Notes: generated by a model not told the origin, from the sequence alone. Shown: positions 34,179 to 46,810, counted from the first letter of the stretch. The stretch is 64,000 bases of DNA from an uncultured Nitrospira sp. (GCA_902500775.1 CABVRZ010000014.1:1-64000); one strand, 5' to 3'. Numbers and translations are program-made.

Positions 34179-35321
34179 TCATAGGGGAACGCTGGAGAGA
34201 AAAGCCAACGCCCCTCCAGGATTGATAGTATAGATAGAGATATCCCTCGAATTACGATTCACCGCATAGACAAACTTTCCCGTCGGATCTACCGTAATAC
34301 CTTCTGGGTCATTGCCCGCGCCAATGGTCCGAGGCGATCTCGGGGTCAGCGCACCTGTCCCAGTGTTAATCGTGTACATCGAAACCGTATTCCCCTGGCC
34401 ATCTGTTACATACAGAAAATTCCCGGACGGATCGACCGCCGCGCCCTCCGGACCAGCACCCGTGGAAATGGAAAAGGGTGAACCAATCAGTGTCAGTTCC
34501 CCGGTTGTCGCATTAATACGAAACGCTGAGACAGTTGCGTTGTCTTCATTCGTGAAATAGATGAATGGCTGTGTTGGATGGATCGCGATCGCATTCGAGC
34601 CCCTTATACCCTGATTATACGTCGCAATGGGTGCCGTCTCGAGCCTTCGTGTTGCCGTATTAACCTTATAGGCCGAAAGAGTGTCTACCTTAAAATGTGA
34701 GACATAGACAAAGTTTCCAGTAGTATCGAGTGCGATGGCCACGGGGCCGGACCCAGAGCCTCCCGTCTGTAGGTCCTGCACCCGTGTCAGCGTCCCGTTT
34801 GACTCAATCTCATAGACCGAGACGGAATCTGAGTCAAAATTCACGACATACACCAAGTTGCGTATCGAATCCACCGTGATAGAAGCAGGGCCAGCCCCAG
34901 CCGGAACAGGTGAACCCAATGATGCTAGAGCTCCGTCGGTCCCAATCGTATAGGCCGACACCGTATTTGAACTATAGTTTGTCACATACGCCAGCTTTCG
35001 TGTGCTGTGCGCTGCAATGAACGTCGGCTGAGATCCTGCGCAGATTTCCCCTATGGATGTCAAAGCTCCTGAGCTCTCGACCCTATACCACACAACCTTA
35101 TGCGAAGAAGTCTTCACCGCATAGGCGAAACCCCCAGTGATGACGGGGGGGCCCTGAGGCGTAACAAAGGCTACCGAGGCGGGGCCGCCGCAAGAAATTG
35201 CAGAAGAGTCATTGCTAGAACTATTGTTGGTCGAACATCCAGCCCCGATTGCCACCAAAAGACAAGCAGACACCCCGGACACCAGCAAACGAGAACGCTG
35301 CTGCGTCATAGATAAATACAT
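34179..35321 (-). CDS. Beta-propeller (lactonase-like) lipoprotein
   Basis: This 380-residue protein has a signal peptide and lipobox (VAIGAGC), then a Ser/Asn linker. Seven or so repeats of lactonase/YVTN type follow, for example KLAYVTNYSSNTVSAYTI, NLVYVVNFDSDSVSVYEI, NFLYVTDGQGNTVSMYTI and KFVYAVNRNSRDISIYTI. It resembles 6-phosphogluconolactonase-like propellers, but a surface binding role is as likely as an enzyme. The 5' region has a pentanucleotide repeat (complement of CCTCT, 4-5 units, 35326-35348) that forms the ribosome-binding site 4-5 nt before the first ATG. Confidence 0.8.
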   Translation of the reverse strand: MYLSMTQQRSRLLVSGVSACLLVAIGAGCSTNNSSSNDSSAISCGGPASVAFVTPQGPPVITGGFAYAVKTSSHKVVWYRVESSGALTSIGEICAGSQPTFIAAHSTRKLAYVTNYSSNTVSAYTIGTDGALASLGSPVPAGAGPASITVDSIRNLVYVVNFDSDSVSVYEIESNGTLTRVQDLQTGGSGSGPVAIALDTTGNFVYVSHFKVDTLSAYKVNTATRRLETAPIATYNQGIRGSNAIAIHPTQPFIYFTNEDNATVSAFRINATTGELTLIGSPFSISTGAGPEGAAVDPSGNFLYVTDGQGNTVSMYTINTGTGALTPRSPRTIGAGNDPEGITVDPTGKFVYAVNRNSRDISIYTINPGGALAFLSSVPL

Positions 35322-35325
35322 AATT

Positions 35326-35348
35326 CCTCTCCTCTCCTCTCCTCTCCT
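35326..35348. repeat. Pentanucleotide tandem repeat at a ribosome-binding site
   Basis: Four to five units of CCTCT lie on the plus strand, so the mRNA of the minus-strand propeller gene reads AGAGG repeated, directly upstream of ATG 35321. Each unit contains a Shine-Dalgarno-like GAGG. Slippage would change the number and position of ribosome-binding sites. Confidence 0.75.
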
Positions 35349-35661
35349 AATTGTTTTATCTTAAATAACCATGCCTTAGTCAACGTTCGGCAAACTATCA
35401 AACTTGCTCGTTGGCATTCAAGGTATGGAATGCCCCCACAGAAGATGGGGAAGAGATCACATACCGTCAGGTGGACAGCTGGATAGACGCAGACAGCCTA
35501 TGGTGGCCGATAGGGCACGAACCGTCGACCTCCAAGACACGATACCGCTTAGGTGAGCAGATGAAAGATTGGCAACGTACTGGAACATCAATGAAGCAGA
35601 AATGACGGCTGGATTTACGGTGAATCGCCATGAATACTGCGAGACACTCGTCACTTCTCAA

Positions 35662-36556
35662 CTATCGGAGGTTCAAGAACCTTGGAATTCTGCGGAACGC
35701 GATGCACACTTCATGGACATCATCAGCCCGAGTTTTTCCAAAAAACTGTGAATGGAGATAAATCTGATAGGCTAGAACAAGCAGAGCCCCAACCACAAAC
35801 CAAACAATCCCAGCGGTTAATCCGAAGAATCAGTGGCCGTGTTGAATACAGTCAGGCTGAACGCCCGGCCAGTCGTCGAGATCAAGATATACGGATACAT
35901 GCTGGACATCACGCTGACGAGCATCAGAAATATGAACACGCTGGACACAAGAACTGCAGAGGTATCGCACCGCCGAAACCGCAAATACAGGCTATAACCC
36001 AGAGCGATGGCACCAATCTACGGCGCTAGATCCACCGCTGGATTCCTTGAAAAGCTGAGAGCCAAGCTCGGCTGAACCATTGGAACAGTCATCATCGTCA
36101 AGGCCGCCTACCCTACCGATATCCGCCCGAGGACCCAGGCAGCTGAGACAACTCTTTGATGGAGAAGACCTTCGGTCTTCATCGTAAGGTAATTTGCGCC
36201 GTGGAGCGCCAGAATCACCTCACTGCTCAGCCCCAATGGGACGGTGAACCAATCGAGGATTCCAGGCTCTGAACCAGATCGAAAGTCTGTCCAGAACGGG
36301 GCAAGGAAATACCCGTCCTAATTCAAGGAGACCCCACGGATTAAATTCCCCAACGCCGTACCAATGACAATCGCCAAGAGTCCGTTGGAGATGCTAAAAG
36401 CCGTATCCCAAGCCTGCCTCCACAGCACATGATCGACTTGTGCCCGCAACTCCAACGCCAAGCCCCGAAAAATGAGTAGTCACAGTACCAAGATCAGGGC
36501 GAGATAGAACCCGCTGAACTCAGCCGCGTAGGCCTTAGGATAGGCAAAGAACAGGA
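35662..36556 (-). pseudogene. cydB: Cytochrome bd oxidase subunit II, degenerate
   Basis: Minus-strand translation gives unmistakable CydB sequence. LGAVLFFAYPKAYAAEFSGFY is followed by a TGA where Trp is expected (VL*LLIFRG). GLLAIVIGTALGNLIRG then leads to a TAG before DGYFLAPFWTDF, followed by GILDWFTVPLGLS and LHGANYLTMKTEGLLHQR. After further frame changes, YPYILISTTGRAFSLTVFN and a final transmembrane segment ending GKTRADDV appear. At least two nonsense codons and two frameshifts are present. The N-terminal 70-80 codons are missing, cut at the IS5 remnant. No cydA is visible nearby. Confidence 0.85.
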
Positions 36557-36569
36557 CGGCACCGAGGAG

Positions 36570-37141
36570 CATGTCCACGGCACGACACGCAAGCACGACC
36601 GATCCCGACAGCCGCCGCTATCGCAAGAGCGCGGGCAAGGAAAGCAAACCTTGTTACATGGGCCACGCCACAATGGAAAACCGGAACGGGCGGGCCGTCG
36701 CGGAGCTGGTCACGCAGGCAAGCGGCACGGCAGAACGTGCGGCATCGGAGAAGATGCTGGCGAAGAAAGCCTCGCCACATGCACGCATCACGGTCGGCGC
36801 GGATAAGGCCTATGATGTTGCCGCACCCGTTGAACGCCTGCGGGCGAGGAATAGCACCCCGCACATTGCCGTCAACGCGTATGTCACGAAGACCGGAGCA
36901 GCGCGCAAGACAAAATATCGGGAGGTGGCTGCAGTCGCCGCCGACTTTCTGCTCAATCTGATCGGTTACAACCTCCATCCGCATCCTGAAACTGCTGGCG
37001 CAGAGGGGATCTATGCGTCCGAAAACACAAACACGCCCTGATACGGCACCGGAATCCACGAGCCTTCAAAAACATACCGCGTGGCTATCTCAAAAAACGG
37101 AAACTTCCATCATAAATGAGGGGTTTTCAGCAGACTGCTAG
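36570..37141 (+). mobile_element. IS5-family remnant
   Basis: A transposase fragment (36571-37041) encodes ARHASTTDPDSRRYRKSAGKE, MGHATMENRNGRAV and GADKAYDVAAPVERLRAR. These align with the middle of the complete IS5 transposase at 7584-8672. About 55 residues around the catalytic Glu are then missing before FLLNLIGYNLHPHPE. The right end, TTTTCAGCAGACTGCTAG (37124-37141), matches the MITE-like element near 7075-7171. The left end is lost where the element abuts the cydB pseudogene. Confidence 0.8.
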
Positions 37142-37163
37142 AAGGTCTACCTCTGACGGTGGC

Positions 37164-37967
37164 CTAACCGATCGCCATTGCAGCTTTCAGCGAGCGGACG
37201 AAGTCAGCGACATGCCTGACCATGCCAGGGTCTTGTTGATGAGCGGCAATCTGTTTCACGATCGCGCTGCCGACGATGACTCCGTCCGCCATCTTTGACA
37301 CGCGCGCCGCATCCTCCGGTGTCGCCACACCAAACCCAACAGCAACGGGAGCTGCAGAGACCTTTCGGAGTTTCTCGATATTCTGCTGGATGTCTGTCGC
37401 ATTGCTCAGGTTTGCCCCGGTAATACCGGTCAACGAGACATAGTAGACGAACCCGTGCGACTCCTTGGCCACGAGTTTCCGTCGATCCGTTGTGCTGGTC
37501 GGCGCAAGCAAGAAGATCAGCGAGAGGCCAACGGCATCCGCTGGAGCCTTAAGCGGCCCTGCTTCGTCCGGTGGCATATCTGGCACGATCAACCCGTCCA
37601 CTCCTGCCGCCTTTGCAACCTTGCAAAACTCTTCACAGCCTAGGGCATGGATGGAGTTGTAATACAGCATGAGGATGATCGGAATCTGGGTGCGCTGCCG
37701 GAGGGACGTGACCGACGCAAGGATCTGGCGAAGCGTCGTGCCGTTCTTCAAGGCCCGCTCGGCTGCCTGCTGAATCACCGGCCCATCGGCGATGGGATCT
37801 GAAAACGGCACGCCCAACTCGATGATATCGGCGCCGGCCTGCTCAAGTGCGACGACGAGCTGCTCAGTTTCGTCCAATCCTGGGTCTCCGGCCATGAGAT
37901 AGGCAATGAGGGCTTTCTGCTTGTTCTCACGCAGACGTGCAAAGGTGTTGTCCAACCGTCCACTCAT
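37164..37967 (-). CDS. trpA: Tryptophan synthase alpha subunit
   Basis: This 267-residue TIM-barrel enzyme cleaves indole-3-glycerol phosphate to indole and G3P. The catalytic Glu is in [17 protein letters not shown]. The phosphate-binding [10 protein letters not shown] and [10 protein letters not shown] regions are intact, and loop 6 is near [10 protein letters not shown]. It is the last gene of the trp operon, and its ATG overlaps the trpB stop by 4 bp, as usual for the tightly coupled alpha2beta2 complex. Confidence 0.96.
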   Translation of the reverse strand: MSGRLDNTFARLRENKQKALIAYLMAGDPGLDETEQLVVALEQAGADIIELGVPFSDPIADGPVIQQAAERALKNGTTLRQILASVTSLRQRTQIPIILMLYYNSIHALGCEEFCKVAKAAGVDGLIVPDMPPDEAGPLKAPADAVGLSLIFLLAPTSTTDRRKLVAKESHGFVYYVSLTGITGANLSNATDIQQNIEKLRKVSAAPVAVGFGVATPEDAARVSKMADGVIVGSAIVKQIAAHQQDPGMVRHVADFVRSLKAAMAIG

Positions 37968-39160
37968 AGGGTGACCCCTCGCATTCTGGCCACTTGCTGG
38001 ACGTCCTTGTCCCCTCGGCCCGAAAGGTTGGCGATGATGAGCTGCGACTTCTTCAGCTTGGACGCCAGTTTCACGACTTCCGCGATCGCATGGGCGCTTT
38101 CTAACGCGGGCACGATGCCTTCTTCGCGCGCCAGCAGATCAAAGGCTGCCATCGCTTCACTGTCCGTCGCATAGGTGTACTCAATACGACCCTGATCATG
38201 GTAGAGGCTATGCTCTGGCCCGACCGCCGCATAGTCCAGGCCAGCCGAAACGGAATGGGTCAAATTGATCTGCCCATTCTCGTCCTGCAGCAGATAAGTC
38301 ATCGTACCCTGCAAGACCCCTGGCTTCCCGCCTGAAAACCGTGCCGCATGTTTTCCACTGACGATTCCCGTCCCACCGGCCTCGACCCCGATCATCTTGA
38401 CCTTGCTGTCTTTCAAAAACGCATGGAACAACCCGATCGAATTGCTCCCACCGCCGACACACGCCACGAGATAGTTCGGCAACTTGCCTTCTGCAGCCAG
38501 AATCTGCTTCCTCGCTTCTCGTCCGATGATGGCCTGAAAATCACGGATCATCATGGGATAGGGATGCGCCCCCAGGACCGACCCGAGGATGTAATGAGTG
38601 GTCCGGACATTCGTCGTCCAATCGCGCATCGCTTCACTAATCGCGTCTTTCAACGTGCGGCTCCCGGCATCCACGCCGGTCACTTTGGCCCCCAAGAGAC
38701 GCATGCGAAAGACATTCAATGCCTGCCGTTCCATGTCTTCCGTACCCATATAGATTTCACACTCAAGCCCAAACATGGCGGCTGCCGTCGCCGTGGCCAC
38801 TCCATGCTGACCGGCTCCCGTCTCGGCAATCACCCGAGGCTTCTTCATACGCACCGCGAGCAAGGCTTGCCCGATGGCATTATTAATCTTATGGGCCCCG
38901 GTATGACACAGATCTTCCCGCTTCAAATAAATCTTGGCACCGCCCAACTTCTTGGTCAGCCGATCGGCACGGTAGAGACTGGTCGGGCGCCCGACATATT
39001 GCTTGAGGTAATAGGCCAGGTCTGCTTGAAAACGACGGTCCTTCTTGACCTTGGCATACTCCTCCTCTAGCTCAAGCAACGCCGGCATGAGGGTTTCAGG
39101 CACATACCGCCCGCCATAGGGTCCAAAGCGGCCACGATTATCGGGAAGCGTCGTCGGCAT
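37964..39160 (-). CDS. trpB: Tryptophan synthase beta subunit
   Basis: This 398-residue PLP enzyme condenses indole with serine. The PLP Lys is in [14 protein letters not shown], the phosphate-binding loop is [10 protein letters not shown], and the N-terminal [19 protein letters not shown] and [10 protein letters not shown] segments are typical of TrpB1. The length is standard. It lies 53 bp after trpF in the operon and overlaps trpA. Confidence 0.97.
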   Translation of the reverse strand: MPTTLPDNRGRFGPYGGRYVPETLMPALLELEEEYAKVKKDRRFQADLAYYLKQYVGRPTSLYRADRLTKKLGGAKIYLKREDLCHTGAHKINNAIGQALLAVRMKKPRVIAETGAGQHGVATATAAAMFGLECEIYMGTEDMERQALNVFRMRLLGAKVTGVDAGSRTLKDAISEAMRDWTTNVRTTHYILGSVLGAHPYPMMIRDFQAIIGREARKQILAAEGKLPNYLVACVGGGSNSIGLFHAFLKDSKVKMIGVEAGGTGIVSGKHAARFSGGKPGVLQGTMTYLLQDENGQINLTHSVSAGLDYAAVGPEHSLYHDQGRIEYTYATDSEAMAAFDLLAREEGIVPALESAHAIAEVVKLASKLKKSQLIIANLSGRGDKDVQQVARMRGVTL

Positions 39161-39213
39161 GTGATCAGTTCCTCCTGAGTGACTTATGGGGATGGAAAGT
39201 ATAGTAGTGCAGG

Positions 39214-39846
39214 TCAGGCCGGCACAAGCCTAGCAGCTGCAATAAATGCCTTCACTTTCTCATGGTCCTTTTTCCCAGGACTTAGCTCCACTCCGCTACT
39301 GATATCGACCCCGTAGGGATGCACACGGGCGATCGCGTCAGCCACATTCACCGGAGTCAGTCCACCAGCGAGGACGATCGGTGTAGATCGAGCGGCTTCC
39401 TGTGCCAACGTCCAATCCACGGTTTGCCCGGTCCCGCCATAGGCCTGGTTGGAAAAAGCATCGATGAGAAACCCTCGCACATTGGCCCGCCCTTGGAATT
39501 CCGCCAGTGCAAGAAAGGTCCCCCGATCTTTGAGGCGAAGAGCCTTCAGGATGGGACGTCCAAGATCCTGACAATACGGGACAGTTTCATCTCCATGTAG
39601 CTGTGCCAGTGCCAGACCACATTCATCCATCAATTCCCGAACTCTATTGGGTTCTTCGTTGACAAATACGCCGACGGGCAGCACAAATGGTGGAAGCCCA
39701 GCCACAATACGTTTCACCACCGACGCCTCGACGAAACGAGGACTTTTTCGATACATCACAAAACCCAGGGCATCCACCCCGGCTGCCACCGCAACCTTTG
39801 CATCCTCCACATTGGTGATACCGCAAATCTTAATCTTTACCATCAC
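39214..39846 (-). CDS. trpF: Phosphoribosylanthranilate isomerase
   Basis: This 210-residue TIM-barrel enzyme of tryptophan synthesis has the N-terminal [11 protein letters not shown] motif (catalytic Cys). [19 protein letters not shown] and the C-terminal [12 protein letters not shown] with [14 protein letters not shown] (catalytic Asp and phosphate site) follow. It sits 11 bp after trpC as a separate gene, not fused as in E. coli. Confidence 0.95.
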   Translation of the reverse strand: MMVKIKICGITNVEDAKVAVAAGVDALGFVMYRKSPRFVEASVVKRIVAGLPPFVLPVGVFVNEEPNRVRELMDECGLALAQLHGDETVPYCQDLGRPILKALRLKDRGTFLALAEFQGRANVRGFLIDAFSNQAYGGTGQTVDWTLAQEAARSTPIVLAGGLTPVNVADAIARVHPYGVDISSGVELSPGKKDHEKVKAFIAAARLVPA

Positions 39847-39857
39847 GCCAGCATCAT

Positions 39858-40688
39858 CTAAGCCGATTGGCTACTCCGAGCCGTGGTTCCGAGCAATTCG
39901 CGAACCTTGTCCGCCGTGTTGTCCGCACGAATAAGTGACTCTCCGATCAACATGGCATGAATCCCGGCCTCATTCAGCTTGGTGACGTCCTCACGTTTAT
40001 GAATCCCGCTCTCACTGATGATCAGTTTGTCCGATGGAATCCGCTTTGCCAAACGAAACGTCACATTGAGGTCGGTCGTAAAGGTTTTCAGATCCCGGTT
40101 ATTGATCCCTATCATCCTTGCCGTGGGAATCCATTCCAAAACCGTATCCAACTCTCGCTCATGATGGGTTTCAAAGAGGCTATCCATTCCTAATTCGTTT
40201 GCTAACGCATAGAAATCGATCAGTTGCCGTCGCTCCAATGCCCCCACGATCAGCAAGATCGCGTCTGCGCCATGGGCCCGAGCCTCGTAAAACTGGATAT
40301 CCCCGACCATGAACTCTTTATTGAGTGCCGGGATTGGGAATGCTTGCTTAATCTCTTTCAGATACCGAAGGTTCCCTTGAAAAAAATCCTTGTCGGTCAA
40401 CACGGAAACGGCCGAGGCCCCTTGTTCTCGATAGATCCGCGCTAAACTCAGATGATCAAACTCCTCCGCAAACTCCTCCCGCAACAAGCCCAGACTCGGC
40501 GAGGCTTTCTTCACTTCTGCAATCAAGGCTGGCGCCGCCGGCGGCTTGGTCGCATCGAGTGTAACAGCAAACCCAAGCGTGGGCGGTGCATCCCTGATGG
40601 CCGCTTTGAGATCAGCGAGGTAGGCACGACTTTGCTTATGCCGCAGTTCTGCTTTCTTATGCTCTAAAATGCGATCGAGAATCATCAA
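39858..40688 (-). CDS. trpC: Indole-3-glycerol phosphate synthase
   Basis: This 276-residue TIM-barrel enzyme has the catalytic Lys/Glu motifs LIAEVKKASPSLG and ALNKEFMVGDIQ. Loop sequences IGINNRDLKTF and ISESGIHKREDVTKL are also present. It closes the indole ring in the tryptophan pathway. It begins 4 bp after trpD and is followed by trpF. Confidence 0.96.
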   Translation of the reverse strand: MMILDRILEHKKAELRHKQSRAYLADLKAAIRDAPPTLGFAVTLDATKPPAAPALIAEVKKASPSLGLLREEFAEEFDHLSLARIYREQGASAVSVLTDKDFFQGNLRYLKEIKQAFPIPALNKEFMVGDIQFYEARAHGADAILLIVGALERRQLIDFYALANELGMDSLFETHHERELDTVLEWIPTARMIGINNRDLKTFTTDLNVTFRLAKRIPSDKLIISESGIHKREDVTKLNEAGIHAMLIGESLIRADNTADKVRELLGTTARSSQSA

Positions 40689-40692
40689 ACAC

Positions 40693-41712
40693 TCATCCCC
40701 TTGTCGTATAGGCGATCAGTCGATCCAACTTGTCTGCCGCAGCCCCTGAGTCGATGGTCTGCTGTGCGAGGCGGAAGCCATCCCTCAATGTTTTCGCCTT
40801 TTGACCCGCAACCATAGCAGGCGCCGCATTCAAACAGACGATGTCCCGCTTTGAGCCTTTTCGGCCCTGCAAAACTTCTTTCACGATTCGTGCATTGTCC
40901 TCCGGCGTACCACCGGCAACCTCTTTTCGGGGAACGCGTGGCAGATCAAATTCTTCCGGCGCGATAAAGTAGCTCGAGACGACCCCGCCCCTGCCTTCGG
41001 AAACTTTCGTCCGATCTGACAGCGTGATTTCATCCAATCCGTCCATCCCATGAATCACGAAGCAATGTTGTGATCCCAGTTCCATCAGGACTCGTCCAAG
41101 AACTTCTGTCTTCTGTGCCTCATACACTCCAAGCACCTGATGCGTGGCCCCTGCGGGATTCGTCAATGGCCCCAGCACGTTCAAGATCGTCCGGATCCCC
41201 ATTTCCTGCCTCGGCCCGGCACAATGTTTCATTGCGCTGTGGTAATGCGGTGCGAACAAGAACCCGATACCAACGTCGTCGATGCAATCCACCATGCGAT
41301 TAGATTCCAGGTCGATCTTGACTCCGAGAGCACTCAACACATCGGCACTCCCACTCCTGGAAGACACAGAGCGATTGCCATGTTTCGCCACAGTGATGCC
41401 GGCCCCCGCCACGACAAAGGCCGCAGTCGTGGAAATGTTGAACGTGTTGGCGCCGTCCCCTCCGGTCCCGCAGGTATCCACAACAATTGAGGCTCCCACC
41501 CTGATTCGAGATGCTCGCGATCGCATCGCCCTGGCCGAGCCAACGATTTCATCGACCGTCTCACCCTTCTGCCTGAGCCCCATCAGATAGGCAGCGACCT
41601 GAGCTGGAGTGGCTACCCCATCCATGACTTCAATCAGGACCGTTTCCGCTTCTTGTGCGGAAAGATCGATGCGGTCTGCCAGCTTGGCGAGCGCCTCTCT
41701 AATCATGGTCAT
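40693..41712 (-). CDS. trpD: Anthranilate phosphoribosyltransferase
   Basis: This 339-residue enzyme transfers phosphoribose from PRPP to anthranilate. The conserved GTGGDGANTFNIST motif (PRPP site), KHGNRSVSSRSGSADVLSALG and GPLTNPAG segments are intact. It lies 14 bp after trpG and 4 bp before trpC in the operon. Confidence 0.96.
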   Translation of the reverse strand: MTMIREALAKLADRIDLSAQEAETVLIEVMDGVATPAQVAAYLMGLRQKGETVDEIVGSARAMRSRASRIRVGASIVVDTCGTGGDGANTFNISTTAAFVVAGAGITVAKHGNRSVSSRSGSADVLSALGVKIDLESNRMVDCIDDVGIGFLFAPHYHSAMKHCAGPRQEMGIRTILNVLGPLTNPAGATHQVLGVYEAQKTEVLGRVLMELGSQHCFVIHGMDGLDEITLSDRTKVSEGRGGVVSSYFIAPEEFDLPRVPRKEVAGGTPEDNARIVKEVLQGRKGSKRDIVCLNAAPAMVAGQKAKTLRDGFRLAQQTIDSGAAADKLDRLIAYTTRG

Positions 41713-41726
41713 CCTGGTAAGGTCGG

Positions 41727-42290
41727 TTAAAGTTTCAGGAAGTTGCGAAGGAGATCTTTACCTGCGGTCGTCAAAATTGATTCTGGATGGAATTGGACGC
41801 CTTCCACGCCCAGTGTCTTATGGCGGAGCCCCATGATCTCACCCTCAGCAGTTTCCGCTGAAATCTCGCAGCAATCCGGGAGATTCGCCCGATTGACGAT
41901 CAGCGAATGGTAGCGAGTTGCTTCAAACGGGTTCGGCAATGAGTGAAAGATGGTCTTCCCGTCATGCTGAATCTGTGACGTCTTCCCATGCATCAGGCGC
42001 GACGCGCGAATCACTTCACCTCCGTAGGCAACGGCCATCGATTGATGCCCCAAACAGACACCAAGGACGGGAATTTTTCCACTAAACCGGCGGATTGCAT
42101 CGACCGAAATCCCGGCCTCCTTCGGCGTGCATGGCCCAGGGGATATTACCAGACGGTCCGGACGCATCTCTTCGATCTGGTCAAGGGAAACCTTGTCGTT
42201 GCGAACGACCTGAACGTCTTCGCCTAACTCGCCCAGATACTGAACGAGGTTGTAGGTGAAGGAATCGTAGTTATCGATGACCAACAACAT
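41727..42290 (-). CDS. trpG: Anthranilate synthase glutamine amidotransferase subunit
   Basis: This 187-residue class I glutamine amidotransferase supplies ammonia to TrpE. The catalytic Cys is in [15 protein letters not shown], and His-Glu is in [11 protein letters not shown]. The oxyanion loop is [11 protein letters not shown]. It may also serve as PabA for folate synthesis, as in many bacteria. It lies 74 bp after trpE. Confidence 0.94.
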   Translation of the reverse strand: MLLVIDNYDSFTYNLVQYLGELGEDVQVVRNDKVSLDQIEEMRPDRLVISPGPCTPKEAGISVDAIRRFSGKIPVLGVCLGHQSMAVAYGGEVIRASRLMHGKTSQIQHDGKTIFHSLPNPFEATRYHSLIVNRANLPDCCEISAETAEGEIMGLRHKTLGVEGVQFHPESILTTAGKDLLRNFLKL

Positions 42291-42364
42291 AGGCGTCTCT
42301 CGTCGTCCGTGAAGCGCATCTCAGCAGAGAATCCGACTCGCTTCACGCTTCACAAATCACGCAT

Positions 42365-43861
42365 TTACTCAAGCCCCTGCTCCGCCAGTTCGATCGCCTT
42401 CATCATGGCTCGTGACTTGTTACAAGTTTCTTCATACTCATGTTCCGGATTGGAGTCGGCAACGATACCGGCACCGGCTTGGATAAACGCTCGACGCCGC
42501 GAAACCACAACCGTGCGAATATTGATGCACATATCCATATTGCCGGTGAAGCTGATGTAGCCGACGGCCCCGGCATAGGGACCACGCTTCGTCGGTTCAA
42601 GCTCCTCTATAATTTCCATAGCCCGAATCTTCGGCGCACCAGACACGGTGCCGGCTGGGAAACAGGCCTTCAGTACATCATAGACGTTCTTGCTTGTGCT
42701 CAATTTTCCGGTCACATTCGACACAATGTGCATAACATGAGAGTACCGCTCGACATTCATCAAGGATTCCACACACACTGACCCCCGCTCAGCGACACGA
42801 CCAATATCGTTTCGTCCCAGGTCCACCAGCATGATGTGCTCGGCCCGCTCCTTAGCGTCGGCCAACAAGCGGCGCTCGAGTTCCGCATCTTCTTCCGCCG
42901 TCACCCCACGCCGCCTTGTCCCCGCGATTGGACGCACGGAAGCGAGGCCCTCTTCACAACGCACCAGAATTTCTGGGGACGAGCCCACCAACTCCACCCC
43001 TGCAATACGCAGGTAATACATGTACGGCGACGGGTTCACCACGCGAAGTGCTCGATAGAGTTGAAAGGGTGGCGCCTGCAGATTCGTTTCCCACCGTTGC
43101 GACAGGACGCACTGAAAGATATCTCCTGCTTTGATGTACTCCTGAGCGCGAGTCACCATTTTTTCGAAATCCGCCCGATTCATATTGGCGGTAAATCGAA
43201 GTGGCGATCGACGACGCCTGGGTTTGACACGCCGCAACGGACGACGGATCCTCGCAATCATCGCTTCGATTCTGCTTGTCGCTTCCCGATAGGCAGTGCG
43301 AATGTCTTTCTCGGAAGTTGACTTCACATGCGCGTTAGCGACCACTTTTATTTTTTGCGACACGTTGTCAAAAATCAACAACGTCTCCGTCAGAAGAAAG
43401 GCGAAGTCCGGAAGGTCCAGGTGGTCTTTTCTTCTGGACGGGAGATGCTCAAACGTCTTGACGATATCATAGCCAAGATACCCGACAGCTCCCCCGACAA
43501 ACCGCGGCAACTCCGGCACCGTCACAGGACGATAGGTCTCAAGGAGCTCACGCAGGCGGTCCAAGGGAGCACCTTGGCTAGGGATACGTCGAACACGCCT
43601 CCCTTTCTTAACGCACAAGTCCCCTCGATCTTCGTAGATGACGAGTGGGGATCCGCTACCAAGAAAAGAGTATCGCGCCCATTTCTCCCCTCCCTGGATG
43701 CTTTCTAGCAAATACGCAGAGGGGCCATGGTCGATCTTGGCAAAGGCCGAAACTGGGGTATCCTGATCTGCCAGGATTTCGCGAAATAGTGGAACAAGAT
43801 TGCCCTGTTGAGCGTAGGAACGGAACTCATCCAGATTAAGCGAATAGGTGGCTGATCGCAT
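42365..43861 (-). CDS. trpE: Anthranilate synthase component I
   Basis: This 498-residue chorismate-utilising enzyme commits chorismate to tryptophan. The N-terminal domain has the feedback-binding LLES element (AYLLESIQGGEKWARYSFLG). The C-terminal domain has RPIAGTRRRG, LVDLGRNDIGRV and GTVSGAPKIRAMEIIEELE. The ATG at 43861 gives the canonical N-terminus (MRSATYSLNLDEF). A longer frame to 43918 would overlap the LysM gene. The start is 11 bp after the LysM stop, so the two genes are probably on one transcript. Confidence 0.95.
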   Translation of the reverse strand: MRSATYSLNLDEFRSYAQQGNLVPLFREILADQDTPVSAFAKIDHGPSAYLLESIQGGEKWARYSFLGSGSPLVIYEDRGDLCVKKGRRVRRIPSQGAPLDRLRELLETYRPVTVPELPRFVGGAVGYLGYDIVKTFEHLPSRRKDHLDLPDFAFLLTETLLIFDNVSQKIKVVANAHVKSTSEKDIRTAYREATSRIEAMIARIRRPLRRVKPRRRRSPLRFTANMNRADFEKMVTRAQEYIKAGDIFQCVLSQRWETNLQAPPFQLYRALRVVNPSPYMYYLRIAGVELVGSSPEILVRCEEGLASVRPIAGTRRRGVTAEEDAELERRLLADAKERAEHIMLVDLGRNDIGRVAERGSVCVESLMNVERYSHVMHIVSNVTGKLSTSKNVYDVLKACFPAGTVSGAPKIRAMEIIEELEPTKRGPYAGAVGYISFTGNMDMCINIRTVVVSRRRAFIQAGAGIVADSNPEHEYEETCNKSRAMMKAIELAEQGLE

Positions 43862-43871
43862 CCCGCACCGC

Positions 43872-44519
43872 TTACTCGTTTCCGACCTTGAGCTTTTGGC
43901 CGACTTCGATGATGTCATCGGGAAGGTTGTTCATTTTCTTCAACTTCTCGATGTCGAGACCATACCGCCGACCAATACCAAAAAGCGTCTCCCCCGGCTT
44001 CACAACATGGACCGTCTGGCTAAATTTCGGCGTGGAATTCGTTACGCCTTGCGCCGAGGAGCTTTTGGCATCACTTCCGCTCGATTCCGTCATAACCACT
44101 TTTGACGGTTCTTTTACTGGCTCAAGTTTCTTTGGCTTTCCTGCTGCAGACGGGCTTTTCCGCTGCATATCCTCAAGCGCTTTTCGTTCAAGCACCGTTG
44201 CTTCTCTGATCGCTTCAGTCTCTTCCTGAAGACGGGTCATCTGCTCACGTGCCATCTGTACCTGCGCTGACAGTTCCCGGTTTCTCGACTCGAACTCAGC
44301 CAGCTCCACCTTCGTCCGCTTCACTTCACTGTCCAGTTCAGCCGTGCGTTTTTCTTCCTGGGCCAAGAGGCGCTGAAAGTTGAGGCTCCGTGCCTTTTCA
44401 GCGTTGAATTTTTCTTCCAGTACCACACACCCGCTCACGACCGACCCTCCAAACAATAGGATTCCAAAGAGCGTGATCTTCTGAATTCGCACACCGATTG
44501 GATGCCCATTCCTCCGCAT
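43872..44519 (-). CDS. LysM-domain lipoprotein with coiled coil
   Basis: This protein of about 215 residues has a signal peptide and lipobox (GGSVVSGC). A long heptad-rich coiled coil follows (residues about 30-130), then a Ser/Lys linker and a C-terminal LysM domain (VHVVKPGETLFGIGRRYGLDIEKLKKMNNL). It should be outer-membrane anchored and bind peptidoglycan. ATG 44519 was chosen because GGAGG is just upstream. It precedes trpE by 11 bp, an odd pairing with a biosynthetic operon, and diverges from ligA. Confidence 0.85.
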   Translation of the reverse strand: MRRNGHPIGVRIQKITLFGILLFGGSVVSGCVVLEEKFNAEKARSLNFQRLLAQEEKRTAELDSEVKRTKVELAEFESRNRELSAQVQMAREQMTRLQEETEAIREATVLERKALEDMQRKSPSAAGKPKKLEPVKEPSKVVMTESSGSDAKSSSAQGVTNSTPKFSQTVHVVKPGETLFGIGRRYGLDIEKLKKMNNLPDDIIEVGQKLKVGNE

Positions 44520-44702
44520 ACACCCTCCTTTTGCCCAGCCATGCCCCATTTCCGAGGACGAAGCGACACTTAGAATAGTGGGCACTGGTGCGAAAGTCAA
44601 AGCAAGCGGCCAGACCCCGTTTGACCGTTTCCCTGGCCTGTGCTACGGTCAGCCCCAGTTCCAAGTATTCGCCCGCTTCATGCTGATTGACGGCTGTCAT
44701 GA

Positions 44703-46808
<2,106 letters not shown>

Positions 46809-46810
46809 GC

